Source of the DNA: Nostocales cyanobacterium Centralia_MAG_434
Lineage (GTDB): Bacteria > Cyanobacteriota > Cyanobacteriia > Cyanobacteriales > Nostocaceae
Assembly (NCBI GenBank): GCA_021324415.1
Contig: JAJPJF010000255.1
Coordinates: 1 to 45,818, forward strand
Direction of reading: 5' to 3'
DNA: 45,818 nucleotides
Shown: positions 23,525-33,280 of the stretch, in pieces
How the letters are laid out: the number at the start of each line of letters is the position of its first letter
Numbering within the stretch: the stretch's first letter is position 1
Made by a program: the position numbers and the translations under genes
The notes under the pieces: generated by a model
Told to the model about the DNA's origin: nothing
Seen by the model: the letters and a program-made list of their open reading frames with translations, nothing else
Databases searched by the model: none

Positions 23525-24691
23525 TTAAGGTAATGTAGCTTCAGAAATATTGAGAGAAGCCTTTGACTCAGGTTTGGATGAACCTTCTTGAGGACCAGAG
23601 ACTGAGACAGAACTTTCATCCACATTAGTGCTATGTAAACTAGGACGTAAAGCACTTAAAGCCGTTTTCACGACAACAGCTGTAGGTACTGCCAAAATCA
23701 CACCCAGTAAACCGCCAATTCTTGCTCCTGTCAAAACCGAAATGATTAACCAAACTGGGTTTAAACCAGTAAAGTTCCCTAAAATTCGTGGGGCAATCAA
23801 GTTTTCTAGAATTTGTTGTACAATAACCGCTGCAATCAATACCCTTACCCCCATTGTGATATCTTGCAGCGCCACTAATAATGTTGTCAGAGCTATACCT
23901 ACAGAGCCCCCATAAGGAACGAGCGCCATAATGCCAATTGTTAAGCCAAATAGTAACCCAAATGGGACTTTGAGCCATAAAAAAGTAGGAATGAGGGCTG
24001 ACGCCATACAGGTAGAGATAATCAGCTGGGTAATAAAGAAATTTTGAAAGCTCAAGCGCACTGTTTGAGAGAAAGGTTCACGGAACTTTGAAGGGAACCA
24101 ATCCACCAGACTCTGCCAGAGTTCATCTCCATGCTGTAAGAGATAAAAAGTCAAAACCATCGTCAACAGAAAGTCCAGCAGGCTAGTGAGCGTCACTACT
24201 GCTAAATTCAAAACTTGTCCTGCGGTCGCCTGCAATTGCCCCTTGACTCGATCATTAATTTGCCCCACTAGCGCATCAAGGTTGATTGGAATGCCCAAAT
24301 TATCTGCTTTCTCGTTTAACATCATCAACTGATAGCGTCCAGAATCAATTAATTCCGGCAAGCGGGCTACCAATTGCTGGGCTTGAGTAAGAGCTAATGG
24401 AAAGAGGGTCAAACCCAGCGCCAACAAAATTGATAAAGCGATTAAAAAGACTAATATAGCAACTTGCTCTCGCTTAGCACCATGACGAACCATCCAGCTG
24501 ACAGGGTAGTTTAGCAGAAAAGCTAACACTGACGCTCCGACTAAAATGACTATCAATGAGTGAAAGTAATGAAAAATTGCTGAAACTGCCCAACCATTAA
24601 GCACTAGCAACGGTGCAAACAGTGTAATCATTCCTATCTGCGCTATCGGGGTTAGTGTCTGCCACCAGTCGAAAAGCTTACGTGTCTGCAT
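23525..24691 (-). CDS. AI-2E (PerM/UPF0118) family membrane permease
   Basis: A 388-aa protein with about eight membrane helices. The family signature region 'YGGSVGIALTTLLVALQDIT' and 'ENLIAPRILGNFTGLNPVWL', and the closing 'GARIGGLLGVILAVPTAVVV', are all visible. A Ser/Glu-rich cytoplasmic tail occupies about 350-388. Members have been linked to export of the AI-2 signal and, in others, to sodium/proton antiport, so the substrate is open. It is divergent from the next membrane gene with a 98-bp shared promoter gap. Confidence 0.9.
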   Translation of the reverse strand: MQTRKLFDWWQTLTPIAQIGMITLFAPLLVLNGWAVSAIFHYFHSLIVILVGASVLAFLLNYPVSWMVRHGAKREQVAILVFLIALSILLALGLTLFPLALTQAQQLVARLPELIDSGRYQLMMLNEKADNLGIPINLDALVGQINDRVKGQLQATAGQVLNLAVVTLTSLLDFLLTMVLTFYLLQHGDELWQSLVDWFPSKFREPFSQTVRLSFQNFFITQLIISTCMASALIPTFLWLKVPFGLLFGLTIGIMALVPYGGSVGIALTTLLVALQDITMGVRVLIAAVIVQQILENLIAPRILGNFTGLNPVWLIISVLTGARIGGLLGVILAVPTAVVVKTALSALRPSLHSTNVDESSVSVSGPQEGSSKPESKASLNISEATLP

Positions 24692-24789
24692 CTGCCAATT
24701 GTGGGATAAAACTAAATAAATTTTTCCTTACATCTATTATCTCTAACTACATCACGGTCATTCATCTGTCTAACTTAGGATTCAACTAA

Positions 24790-25218
24790 ATGCTTATGAA
24801 AAATCTTGAACCGATTGGTCATTCCCAATTTAGAGTCGAGGGTACAAGGGGAGGTTCTCCAACTGGTAACCAGAATAGTTCTACTTTATTATTGCTTCTG
24901 TATTTAATTCCAGTCATTGGTTTTTTCCCGTCTTTGTGGACTCTATATCGTCGTCAAGGGAGTCGGGAACAACTTAGTGTGAGTCGCCTGTCAATTACTT
25001 TGGGGCTGGTTTGGCTTTTAGGGTATCTCTTTTTTGCAACTGGAGCCTCAACTTCAGAGCTTTTAGCATTGCGTCTACTAATTCTGAATAGCTTTCTCAC
25101 CTCTGGCTATTTTTTAGTCAGTCTCTGGTTGATGATCCGGATACTCAAAGGTCAGTCTAAGCGCTTACCAGGGATGAGCAGCTTTGCTGAGCGAGTACTT
25201 GGCAAATATTTATCTTAA
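24790..25218 (+). CDS. Unknown small membrane protein
   Basis: A 142-aa protein. A polar N-terminus (1-30) is followed by three hydrophobic helices (about 32-50, 70-88, 92-118). 'LIPVIGFFPSLWTLYRRQGS' and 'VSRLSITLGLVWLLGYLFFA' are conserved-looking but I know no function. It lies 271 bp upstream of an LCP-family gene in the same direction, and a link to cell-envelope assembly is possible but unproven. Confidence 0.7.
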   Translation: MLMKNLEPIGHSQFRVEGTRGGSPTGNQNSSTLLLLLYLIPVIGFFPSLWTLYRRQGSREQLSVSRLSITLGLVWLLGYLFFATGASTSELLALRLLILNSFLTSGYFLVSLWLMIRILKGQSKRLPGMSSFAERVLGKYLS

Positions 25219-25489
25219 TCTTTAAGCTAAATTGAGTAGCATTCAGCATTTCTAGTTGGTTTAAGGAAAACTTACTAAATATTTCCTATAGGTCTGGTCA
25301 AATCTGGTTTCTTGTTGTCATACTTCAATGTAAACGTCTCTAGATTAGCTAAAAATCAGAAAAATTTAACTATAAATGTTGAAAATGATACTAAAGTGGC
25401 AAATTTACCACTGATATTTAAGAGTTGGCTATGATTGGCTAGGTCTTTCCCTTTTAGCAAAAAAATACGCGAAAATTTTAACAGTAAGT

Positions 25490-26920
25490 GTGAGGGAGTC
25501 TGTGACTATTCAAAGAACTTCGGCGCAAAAAAACCAGTCTGCATCCCGCTCGAACTCAAATATCAAAAATCCTAAATCTGGGCGCTGGCTGTATTTTTGG
25601 TTGGGAATGGGTGGTATTGCAATAGTGTCGGCAACTGCAGGGGCGCTGTTAGCAGTTTCTTTGACCAGTACGCCTTTGATGCATACAGAACTAAGTCCTG
25701 ATGAGGCAGCTGTGTTTGATAGCGATCGCATTGCAGGGGGTGGACTACAGTTTTCACAGTTAACTCGCCCTGTGAATGTTTTACTCCTAGGCATGAGTGT
25801 ACTCCCACCAGACGTCAAAAATCCTCCTGCTGAAACAAAGGGTTTAAGGTACCAGCCTGAGATCAACTCTTTTGATGGTCTTTCAGATGTGATGCTCTTG
25901 GTCAGATTTGATCCAGAAAAGAAAAAAATAGTTTCGCTTTCCATTCCCAGAGATACTCGAACAGAGATTGAAGGTCATGGCATGAAAAAAATTAATGCTG
26001 CCAATGTGGATGGTGGACCCGCCTTGACCGCTAAAACGGTGAGCCATCTCCTTGATGGTGTGGGGATTGATCGCTATGTCCGCATTAATGTTCTGGGAAT
26101 GGCCAAACTGATCGATGCATTAGGTGGGGTGACGGTTTACGTCCCCAAAGATATGAAGTACCAAGACGACTCTCAGCACCTGTACATTAATTTGAAGGCA
26201 GGACAGCAACACCTCAATGGTGACCAAGCATTACAACTTTTACGCTTTCGCCATGATGCTCTTGGAGATATTGGTCGAATTCAACGCCAACAAATGGTGA
26301 TGCGTGCTTTAATCGACCAGACACTCAATCCAGGTACTGTAGCTCAGCTACCAAAAATTCTTGACGTTGTCAAAGATCATATCGATACAAACATGACAGT
26401 CGAGGAGCTCGTGGCACTACTTGGTTTTGGGGTGCAAACGAGTCATTCTAATATGCATATGCTCATGCTACCAGGTCGGTTCAGCAGTAAACGGGAGTTT
26501 AATACTAGCTACTGGTTACCAGATAAACAACACATTAATGCTATGATGGCTCAGCACTTCAATGTACAGGCAGCAGATCAAGCAAATCAACCAGAAGTTA
26601 CTAATCCAGCTTCTTTAAGAGTAGCAATTCAAGATAGCACGGGTAGTCGTCGTAGCACTCTTCGACCCTTAATATTGACGTTAGAAAAAGCTGGGTATCG
26701 GAATATCTATGTGGATAAACACTCAGCTGAACCTTTAGCAGTGACTCACATCGTAGCTCAACAAGGAGATGGCAGCAGCGCGGAATCAATCCGCAGCACC
26801 ATAGGATTTGGAGAGGTGCGGGTAGAAAGCACTGGCAATCTTGCTTCTGATATCAGCATTCAAGTGGGTAAGGATTGGTTGCAGCAAAGAGGTGTTTTAC
26901 AGCAGCCGCTTAGACGTTAA
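25490..26920 (+). CDS. LytR-CpsA-Psr (LCP) family glycopolymer ligase with LytR_C domain
   Basis: A 476-aa single-span membrane protein (helix about 33-58). The LCP domain (about 95-300) should transfer lipid-linked glycopolymers to peptidoglycan or another acceptor. Key residues are Asp133 in 'FDGLSDVMLLVRFD', Arg154-Asp155 in 'SIPRDTRTEI', and the basic 'RFRHDALGDIGRIQRQQ' (about 250-268). A LytR_C-like domain (about 380-470) follows. The start is GTG 25490, with GTG 25502 as the alternative. Its likely substrates are surface polysaccharides, which gives it a possible link to the exopolysaccharide locus about 9 kb away. Confidence 0.93.
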   Translation: MRESVTIQRTSAQKNQSASRSNSNIKNPKSGRWLYFWLGMGGIAIVSATAGALLAVSLTSTPLMHTELSPDEAAVFDSDRIAGGGLQFSQLTRPVNVLLLGMSVLPPDVKNPPAETKGLRYQPEINSFDGLSDVMLLVRFDPEKKKIVSLSIPRDTRTEIEGHGMKKINAANVDGGPALTAKTVSHLLDGVGIDRYVRINVLGMAKLIDALGGVTVYVPKDMKYQDDSQHLYINLKAGQQHLNGDQALQLLRFRHDALGDIGRIQRQQMVMRALIDQTLNPGTVAQLPKILDVVKDHIDTNMTVEELVALLGFGVQTSHSNMHMLMLPGRFSSKREFNTSYWLPDKQHINAMMAQHFNVQAADQANQPEVTNPASLRVAIQDSTGSRRSTLRPLILTLEKAGYRNIYVDKHSAEPLAVTHIVAQQGDGSSAESIRSTIGFGEVRVESTGNLASDISIQVGKDWLQQRGVLQQPLRR

Positions 26921-26922
26921 AG

Positions 26923-26972
26923 ATGGGGAGTGGGGAATGGAGTTAGGAGTTAGGAATGGGGAGTGGGGAGAG
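26923..26972. repeat. Purine-rich filler repeat
   Basis: Repeated units of GGGGAGTGGGGA and GGAGTTAGGA. Similar runs occur at about 4678-4705 and 36181-36203, and the complementary form at 9252-9335. They lie in gaps after stop codons and look like dispersed, slippage-prone repeats rather than genes. Confidence 0.6.
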
Positions 26973-27071
26973 AAATTGCCCCCTTCCCATGTCCTCCATG
27001 TCCTCCACATATCTCATGTCTTGTTCCAAAAGTTGCTGTCGGGGAGTTAGGAATGGGGTAGTTCATGACGG

Positions 27072-27971
27072 CTATTTGACTAACTTTCCTATCCAGTCTT
27101 GTAAGATGAGATTGACTACCTCAGGCGCTTCATCTTGCGGACAGTGTCCTACTCCTTCAAGAGGAATAAACTTTTGTACTTGGGGAAAGTTGGCTAATTC
27201 TCTACCCAACTCAATTGGTTCCCAAGGATCTGATGCTCCCCAAACAAGAATGGCTGGGCAAGGTAATAGGGGTAAGAGGTCTTCAGGTAAAGGTCCTGTA
27301 GAATATGAGGTAAAAGCAAGAAAAACTGCTACGGCACCTGGATCTTTTGCTGGTGTTGTCAGAATATCTACTAACTCGTCTGTGACAACTTCTGCATTTG
27401 CATAAGCTTGTAGTAAAATCTTCCTTACACTTTTGGGTTGAGCAACTTGCTTGAAGAAGAACTCGCCAACTGGTTTTAGAGAAAGTATCCGTTGAAGTAC
27501 AGGAGTTCCAACACGACGATGCCAAGGTAAAGAAGCCCGTTTGCGATCATGCAATAGTCGCAAGGAGCAATTGAGCAATGCAACACTTAATACAATATCT
27601 GGGTAAGTGACTGCTGCTTGCATTGCTACAATACAACCAATAGAATTAGCAGCTAAAAAAGCTGGCTCACCTACAACTTCACGGCAAAAATCTGCTAGTT
27701 GCTGCGCCCAAGTTTCAAACGTATAAGATATTGTTTCACCTGGTTTGGGTTTAGCTGAAGCACCAAAGCCAATCAAATCGATAGCATAAACACGGCAATT
27801 TTCGGCTAGCACAGGGATATTTTTCCGCCAGTGCCACCACGAAGCACCAAAGCCATGCACTAAGACAACTGCTGGACCAGTCGTTCCTTGAGTTTGATAA
27901 CAAATTGAGAAGCCTTGCCAAATCCAGGTTTTCTCTGAGGTAATTGTTGAGGTAGAGCTAAAGCTAATCAT
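27072..27971 (-). CDS. Alpha/beta hydrolase
   Basis: A 299-aa hydrolase. 'VVLVHGFGASWWHWRKNIPV' gives the oxyanion region. The nucleophile is Ser110 in 'FLAANSIGCIVAM', where the first Gly of GxSxG is Ala. Asp248 ('WGASDPWEP') and His276 ('GVGHCPQDEAP') complete the triad. The layout resembles chlorophyll-related hydrolases of oxygenic phototrophs, but the substrate cannot be assigned. It is transcribed alone, convergent with the LCP gene. Confidence 0.85.
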   Translation of the reverse strand: MISFSSTSTITSEKTWIWQGFSICYQTQGTTGPAVVLVHGFGASWWHWRKNIPVLAENCRVYAIDLIGFGASAKPKPGETISYTFETWAQQLADFCREVVGEPAFLAANSIGCIVAMQAAVTYPDIVLSVALLNCSLRLLHDRKRASLPWHRRVGTPVLQRILSLKPVGEFFFKQVAQPKSVRKILLQAYANAEVVTDELVDILTTPAKDPGAVAVFLAFTSYSTGPLPEDLLPLLPCPAILVWGASDPWEPIELGRELANFPQVQKFIPLEGVGHCPQDEAPEVVNLILQDWIGKLVK

Positions 27972-28111
27972 GAGATACTAAAATTTACGATATAAAAAGC
28001 AGGCATGAACTGTTTTTATTGTGGCAGTAGTTAGCAGCAGCGAGAGGAAGTAACTCATCATCAAGATTGCGTCAGGATGATAAGTCATGACTGTATATAA
28101 ATGTAAACAAT

Positions 28112-28450
28112 GTGATAGTTATACTGGCACAAAATTCTACGTCTGTGCTTCCCTTTTTAGAGTTTGATGCTGCTGCAACTTATGATACTGCTCGCGTAGT
28201 TATATTACCCATTGCTTATGAAGCAACCACTACTCATCGTAAAGATTGGGATTTATACTCACGTTCCTATCGCAGATCACCTCAAGGCACAGCATATCAG
28301 CTACTTCGTTCAAATGACAATGTGAATGGCTATGATGTGATGGAATTAGCACCAGTAGTAGATTCAGTAGTTTCACAATTTACTGCAGCTAAATTGGTTT
28401 ATAAAATTATCGGGTATCAAGCTTTAGCTAAAGGGTGGTTTAACACTTGA
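28112..28450 (+). pseudogene. Internally deleted agmatinase relic
   Basis: A 112-codon ORF that joins the two ends of an agmatinase/ureohydrolase. The start ('LPFLEFDAAATYDTARVVIL', then 'PIAYEATTTHRK') matches the N-terminus of cyanobacterial SpeB-type proteins. The end ('NVNGYDVMELAPVVDSVVSQ', then 'FTAAKLVYKIIGYQA') matches the C-terminus. The metal-binding core (GGDHS and DAHxD motifs, normally 200+ residues) is missing, so it cannot be an active enzyme. The junction region (about residues 45-65) is of unclear origin. The frame is still open, so it may be a recent deletion or a retained small protein. It is likely transcribed with or just before the redoxin gene. Confidence 0.7.
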
Positions 28451-28507
28451 AATTGACGCCTAATTTGTTGACATTTTTTGTTTTTAGTTCCTCAAAGACT
28501 ACACAAG

Positions 28508-29065
28508 ATGACTACACTAGAAACAGTTGGAACTCCCATTGGGAGTTATGCCCCAGATTTTGAACTGCCAGGAGTTGATCATCAAGTACACCATCTCCGT
28601 CGTTATCTAGAGAGGTTACGGGCAGTAAGCGTCATTGCAATGTGTAACCACTGTCCTTATGTTCAGTTGTATGTAGACAAATTAAAAAATATTCAAGCCG
28701 AATTTGCTGAACAAGGCTTCACGCTCATTGGCGTGAATGGCAGCGACGCTAACATTGACCCTACAGAAAGCTTTGAGAACATGAAATCTTTTGCCAGAAG
28801 ACATGATCTGAATTTTCCTTATCTGTGGGACTCAACTCAAGATGTAACTCGTAGCTTTGGTGTCACTAAAACTCCAACAGCCTTTTTAATAGACTGGAAT
28901 GGTGTTGTGCGCTATAAAGGTCAAATTGATGATAACCCCCACAACAGTCAAAAATTGGTGGGTGAACAGTATCTTAAGCGTGCAATTACATCTTTGTTTA
29001 ATGAGCAAGAAATTTATCCTGTTCAAACAGAAACTCTAGGTACTCCTTTGATATTGCGTAAGTAG
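28508..29065 (+). CDS. Thioredoxin-fold redoxin (AhpC/TSA-like) protein
   Basis: A 185-aa protein from ATG 28508. The thioredoxin fold carries a CxxC centre at Cys46/Cys49 ('SVIAMCNHCPYVQLYVDKL') and the cis-proline region 'GVTKTPTAFLIDWNGVVRYK'. CNHCPYV is typical of a subgroup of bacterial and cyanobacterial redoxins of uncertain physiological partner. There is no signal peptide, so it is cytoplasmic. It precedes pyrH by about 70 bp. Confidence 0.88.
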   Translation: MTTLETVGTPIGSYAPDFELPGVDHQVHHLRRYLERLRAVSVIAMCNHCPYVQLYVDKLKNIQAEFAEQGFTLIGVNGSDANIDPTESFENMKSFARRHDLNFPYLWDSTQDVTRSFGVTKTPTAFLIDWNGVVRYKGQIDDNPHNSQKLVGEQYLKRAITSLFNEQEIYPVQTETLGTPLILRK

Positions 29066-29135
29066 AGACAGATAGTCCCTCTACTGCTATCTTAAATTGG
29101 AGGCAATTGGAAATTTTTTGATAAAGCGTAACTTC

Positions 29136-29864
29136 ATGGGAACTAATTACCGACGGGTTTTACTTAAACTAAGCGGTGAAGCCCTTATGGGCAACATGGG
29201 CTATGGAATTGATCCAGAAGTGGTCAAGCAAATAGCAGCAGAAGTAGCAGAGGTGGTAGCAACTGGCGTTCAAATGGCCATTGTCGTTGGAGGCGGCAAT
29301 ATTTTTCGTGGTGTCAAGGCGGCGTCGGCTGGGATGGACAGAGCAACCGCTGATTACATCGGTATGATTGCTACGGTAATGAATGCCATGACGTTGCAAG
29401 ATTCGCTGGAACGAATAGGGGTACAGACGCGAGTTCAAACCGCGATCGCTATGCAAGAAATAGCGGAACCGTATATTCGCCGTCGTGCCATCCGTCACTT
29501 AGAAAAAGGACGGGTGGTGATTTTTGGTGCTGGATCTGGTAATCCTTTTTTCACAACTGACACAACTGCAGCTTTAAGAGCAGCAGAAATTGATGCTGAA
29601 GTGATTTTTAAAGCCACTAAAGTTGACGGCGTATACGATGCTGATCCCCACCTTTACCCAGATGCAAAACGTTATAACAGCCTCACATATGGACACGTTT
29701 TAGCAAAAGATTTGCGGGTAATGGATAGTACTGCGATAGCCTTATGTAAGGAAAACAATATCCCAATTCTCATATTCGACTTGACTGTTCCGGGTAACAT
29801 CCGTCGGGCAGTCATGGGAGAATCCATAGGCACGCTTGTGGGAGGTTCATGTGAAATTAGCTGA
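29136..29864 (+). CDS. pyrH: Uridylate kinase
   Basis: A 242-aa amino-acid-kinase-fold enzyme making UDP from UMP. Motifs are '[20 protein letters not shown]', '[12 protein letters not shown]', '[19 protein letters not shown]', and '[12 protein letters not shown]'. The start at ATG 29136 is set by homology ([17 protein letters not shown]); the open frame begins at 29097. It overlaps frr by 14 bp, so the two are translationally coupled, as is common in bacteria. Confidence 0.97.
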   Translation: MGTNYRRVLLKLSGEALMGNMGYGIDPEVVKQIAAEVAEVVATGVQMAIVVGGGNIFRGVKAASAGMDRATADYIGMIATVMNAMTLQDSLERIGVQTRVQTAIAMQEIAEPYIRRRAIRHLEKGRVVIFGAGSGNPFFTTDTTAALRAAEIDAEVIFKATKVDGVYDADPHLYPDAKRYNSLTYGHVLAKDLRVMDSTAIALCKENNIPILIFDLTVPGNIRRAVMGESIGTLVGGSCEIS

Positions 29865-30399
29865 AGCTGAGAGTACTATGCAAAAAACCGTTGAGGCAAC
29901 TCAACGAGCGTTCAATACAATTCGTACTGGTCGCGCTAATGCGAGTCTACTAGACAAGGTGACTGTAGAGTACTACGGTTCACCCACATCTCTAAAATCG
30001 CTGGCAAGTATTAGTACACCAGATGCAACAACGATCTTAATTCAACCATATGATCGCAGTAGCTTGAGCCTGATTGAAAAGGCAATTTCTATGTCGGATG
30101 TGGGTTTAACCCCCAGCAACGATGGTTCTACAATTCGGCTGAATATTCCGCCCTTGACGAGCGATCGCCGTAAAGAATTAGTCAAAATTGCTGCTAAGTA
30201 TGCTGAAGAAGGACGCGTTGCAATTCGCAATATCCGTCGTGATGTCATCGACACAATCCGCAAACAGGAAAAAAGTGCTGAAATTTCTGAAGATGAATCA
30301 CGAGATCAGCAAGACAAATTGCAGAAACTCACAAACAAGTACACAGCAAAAATTGATGAATTGCTTGCAGAGAAAGAAAAAGACATCACCACTGTCTGA
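29851..30399 (+). CDS. frr: Ribosome recycling factor
   Basis: A 182-aa factor that, with EF-G, splits post-termination ribosomes. Visible parts are '[20 protein letters not shown]', '[14 protein letters not shown]', and the helix-rich end '[20 protein letters not shown]'. GTG 29851 is chosen because it gives the standard length and is preceded by GGGAGG. The GTG lies inside the pyrH 3' end. Confidence 0.97.
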   Translation: MKLAEAESTMQKTVEATQRAFNTIRTGRANASLLDKVTVEYYGSPTSLKSLASISTPDATTILIQPYDRSSLSLIEKAISMSDVGLTPSNDGSTIRLNIPPLTSDRRKELVKIAAKYAEEGRVAIRNIRRDVIDTIRKQEKSAEISEDESRDQQDKLQKLTNKYTAKIDELLAEKEKDITTV

Positions 30400-31131
30400 T
30401 TGAATTTCAAATACAGAGAAACTGAAGAGGATATTGCGACCCTATTTCCTTTATCTTCCTCATTTTCTCTGCTTATAAATTGCTTTTTTGAGAAAGAAAA
30501 ATCCAATATAACAGTTATTGTATAAAGCTTATAAAGTATAATAAAGAATTTTATAAATAAAAATTAACCCGAGAAAATAATCTATAATCTAGAACATTTA
30601 CTAAAACTTTATAAAAAATTTTAAATGATTGGCTAAAAATTTGCAAACAATAGAACGGATGAATTGTAACTTAGAAAAAGTCATAGAAAGCCAATCATTT
30701 TGAACCACAAATCTAAATCTTCATCTACTGACATTTATGACCTTATGAGCAAAAAAGATACGGTAACTGCATACCACAAATAAATTAAACAAATAAGGAT
30801 AGATGTTTTTAGTACGAAAATTTACGGATACTCATTCTTTATCAAGAAGAATTGTTTTAGACAATTCAATGTATAAGATTTTCACCAGAAAAACACTAAG
30901 TGACTGGGTGTGAATTAACACAACGATATTGATAATCCATTATCGGTTGTCTTGGGTAACCAAGTGAATGCCAGTTTCTACAAACAGTCAGTCCAATGCG
31001 CTGGCTCTCAATCACAGCCCTCAGTAGTTAGCTCAATATACAATGAGCTATTTTCTGGTCATATTGACGATATCAAGAGTCAAAAGAAAAACTAAAAAAT
31101 CAACTAACAATAGGAGCAAAGATTCAGCTAT
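30400..31131. other. 730-bp A/T-rich leader region before the reductase gene
   Basis: No gene seen. About 30530-30660 is very A/T-rich. A hairpin, TAGCTCA (31029-31035) and TGAGCTA (31044-31050) followed by TTTT, sits about 80 bp before the reductase start. An imperfect hairpin with arms ACAAC.GATA / TATC.GTTGT lies about 100 bp further up. These could belong to a short leader RNA or a transcription attenuator, but no known riboswitch class is recognised. GGAGCAAAG upstream of ATG 31132 is the ribosome-binding site. Confidence 0.4.
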
Positions 31132-32253
31132 ATGTACGACTGTATAATTGTTGGCGCTGGCCCTGCGGGTGGAACCTCAGCATATCATTTAGCGAAAAAA
31201 GGGCGCTCAGTATTAGTTTTAGAAAAAGAATCTCTACCTAGATATAAACCCTGCGGTGGTGGAGTATCACCGGTCATTGCTGAATGGTTTGACTTTGACT
31301 TTAGTCCAGCAATATCTATCAAGGCAGACACAATTCGCTGCACATGGAAAATGGGCGATCCCGTAGAAGCTGAACTACAAACGCCTGAACCAGTATGGAT
31401 GGTGCGCCGAGAAGTTTTTGATCACTTTCTGATTCAGCAAGCGCAAAAGCAAGGCGCGGAACTGCGAGATAACACAGAAGTCACAGGTATTGACTTTAAA
31501 ACTGACCATTGGCAAGTTAACACAGCAAATGGGCCAGTGGCTGGCCGTTACTTAATTGCTGCTGATGGTGCTAGGGGACCAATGGCAAAATGGTTAGGCT
31601 TTAAAGAACGTAAACGCCGCTTAGCAGGGGCGTTGGAAGCGGAAGCACAAACTAATGTTGAAAACGGCAATATTGCCCACTTCGAGTTTGGTATGGTCAA
31701 AAATGGCTATCTTTGGAGCTTTCCCAAAGCAGATGGTTATTCCATAGGTGTTGGGACGTTCATCGGTGGAGAGCCACAGGACTTTAGGAGTATTTTAAGT
31801 GAGTATGGTGGTCTGTTTGGTTTAGATGTCAAAACCTGTAAGCAGTACGGTCACGCCCTTTGTCTGTGGAATGGCAATCAAAAGTTGCATACCCAAAATG
31901 CGGTTTTGGCCGGGGAAGCAGCTTGTGTTGTAGACCCCTTTACAGCAGAAGGGATTCGCCCTTCGATTTTTAGTGGATTAGTTGCGGCTGGAGCAATTGA
32001 CAAAGCCTTAGCTGGGGACAAGAATGCTTTAGAGGACTACTCTGAAGCCATTAACGAACAGTGGGGTAGTGATATGGCATGGGCACAAAAATTAGCCGGA
32101 GCATTCTACCGCTTTCCTGGTATTGGCTACAAAGTTGGTGTTCGGCGTCCTTCTGCTGTCCAAATCATGGGTAAGATTTTGTGTGGGCAGTTACGCTATG
32201 GCGACGTTGCAGGTCGCGCGCTGAAGCGGTTAGTGCCTGGTTTTGGCGGGTGA
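31132..32253 (+). CDS. Geranylgeranyl-reductase-family FAD oxidoreductase
   Basis: A 373-aa flavoprotein. The dinucleotide-binding 'DCIIVGAGPAGGTSAYHLAK' is at the N-terminus, 'RYKPCGGGVSP' follows, and the family's aromatic/FPK motif appears as 'GYLWSFPKADGYSIGVG'. The second FAD motif is 'AVLAGEAACVVDPFTAEGI'. The family reduces isoprenoid double bonds (chlorophyll phytyl chain, archaeal lipids, other prenyl groups). It is shorter than ChlP (around 400 aa) and lacks its N-terminal pattern, so it is probably a paralogue with another prenyl substrate. It is convergent with the CPBP gene, 24 bp apart. Confidence 0.87.
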   Translation: MYDCIIVGAGPAGGTSAYHLAKKGRSVLVLEKESLPRYKPCGGGVSPVIAEWFDFDFSPAISIKADTIRCTWKMGDPVEAELQTPEPVWMVRREVFDHFLIQQAQKQGAELRDNTEVTGIDFKTDHWQVNTANGPVAGRYLIAADGARGPMAKWLGFKERKRRLAGALEAEAQTNVENGNIAHFEFGMVKNGYLWSFPKADGYSIGVGTFIGGEPQDFRSILSEYGGLFGLDVKTCKQYGHALCLWNGNQKLHTQNAVLAGEAACVVDPFTAEGIRPSIFSGLVAAGAIDKALAGDKNALEDYSEAINEQWGSDMAWAQKLAGAFYRFPGIGYKVGVRRPSAVQIMGKILCGQLRYGDVAGRALKRLVPGFGG

Positions 32254-32277
32254 TCTGATATTGGGGTGGGTGTTGAA

Positions 32278-33141
32278 TTAGGTTGAAAATAACCAAAGAA
32301 CTACTCCAGTTAGCAGTAAACAAACAAATCCTGCTACACCAGCTAAAGGTTTTTGATTTTTTCCTGTCACCCATTCAGGAACTTGACCTGTGTAAGTGAT
32401 TAGCTGTGCGGTGTCTAAACAAGCGATCGCCCAAACCCATCCGGTGTGCAATCCCCAAGCTAAACCTAAATCACCACGATCAGTAAACCGTGCTAATACC
32501 AAAACCATTCCCATCAACCAGAGTCCTGGCAGTTGTGGAATGGTTTCTTTTTGCTCCCAAATTAAGTGTAAAACCGCAAAAACCATACTAGAAATAGCCG
32601 CTGCCATCCATGTTGAATCATTATGATTTAGTTCTGTAAACAGAAAACCACGAAAAACTAACTCCTCTATACCACCTACTAACAAAGCTATCAACAAAAT
32701 AGGTACAAAAATTGGTCGCAGTTGCTTGATATTGGAAATTTGAAAAGAACTCCACCCCAGCCATACCTGGCAGGAAAACACAACAGCTAGACTTAGGATA
32801 CCTAAGCCAAAACCTAGCCCTAAAGAACCTAGAATTGAAATATTCCAGACAAATCCGTAGTCTGAGATATCTGTATTAGTTAACCAACCAATACCCCAGA
32901 CAATGAGAGGGGCTAATAGGTACAAAGATACAAGAATTGGCAACTTTTGTTCTGGTTGCAAAGGTTTGTTAGGTTGCCAACTCAATTTGATTGCTAAAAC
33001 TGCTCCTATTGGCAACCAACATCCTACCCAAGCAATAAAAAAAGCCATGATCACAACCAGTACTGGTGCATTTTGACCAAATGACACTAGGGAGTTGGTT
33101 GCTGATGCAAATAACGTGATCAAACTCAACAAAAAAAACAC
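32278..33141 (-). CDS. CPBP-family intramembrane metalloprotease
   Basis: A 287-aa protein with about eight hydrophobic helices, of the type II CAAX-protease-like (CPBP) family. Motif 1 is 'GIEELVFRGFLFTELNH' (EExxxR), motif 2 is 'VFAVLHLIWE', and motif 3 is 'LAWGLHTGWVWA'; together they give the Glu/His metal ligands. The start is a GTG at 33141, with no better ATG near. Substrate unknown. Confidence 0.87.
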   Translation of the reverse strand: MFFLLSLITLFASATNSLVSFGQNAPVLVVIMAFFIAWVGCWLPIGAVLAIKLSWQPNKPLQPEQKLPILVSLYLLAPLIVWGIGWLTNTDISDYGFVWNISILGSLGLGFGLGILSLAVVFSCQVWLGWSSFQISNIKQLRPIFVPILLIALLVGGIEELVFRGFLFTELNHNDSTWMAAAISSMVFAVLHLIWEQKETIPQLPGLWLMGMVLVLARFTDRGDLGLAWGLHTGWVWAIACLDTAQLITYTGQVPEWVTGKNQKPLAGVAGFVCLLLTGVVLWLFST

Positions 33142-33280
33142 GATAGACTTCTTGCAAAAAACAGTTTCCTTGTTTCCTTGTCAAGCCTCTACCAAAATAG
33201 GCAACTTGTGCAAGAGGTCTAATCGTATTTTTTTATCGAGCAGCTAATTTATGTCTAAAGGCGGGACAATTTTTCTGTAG

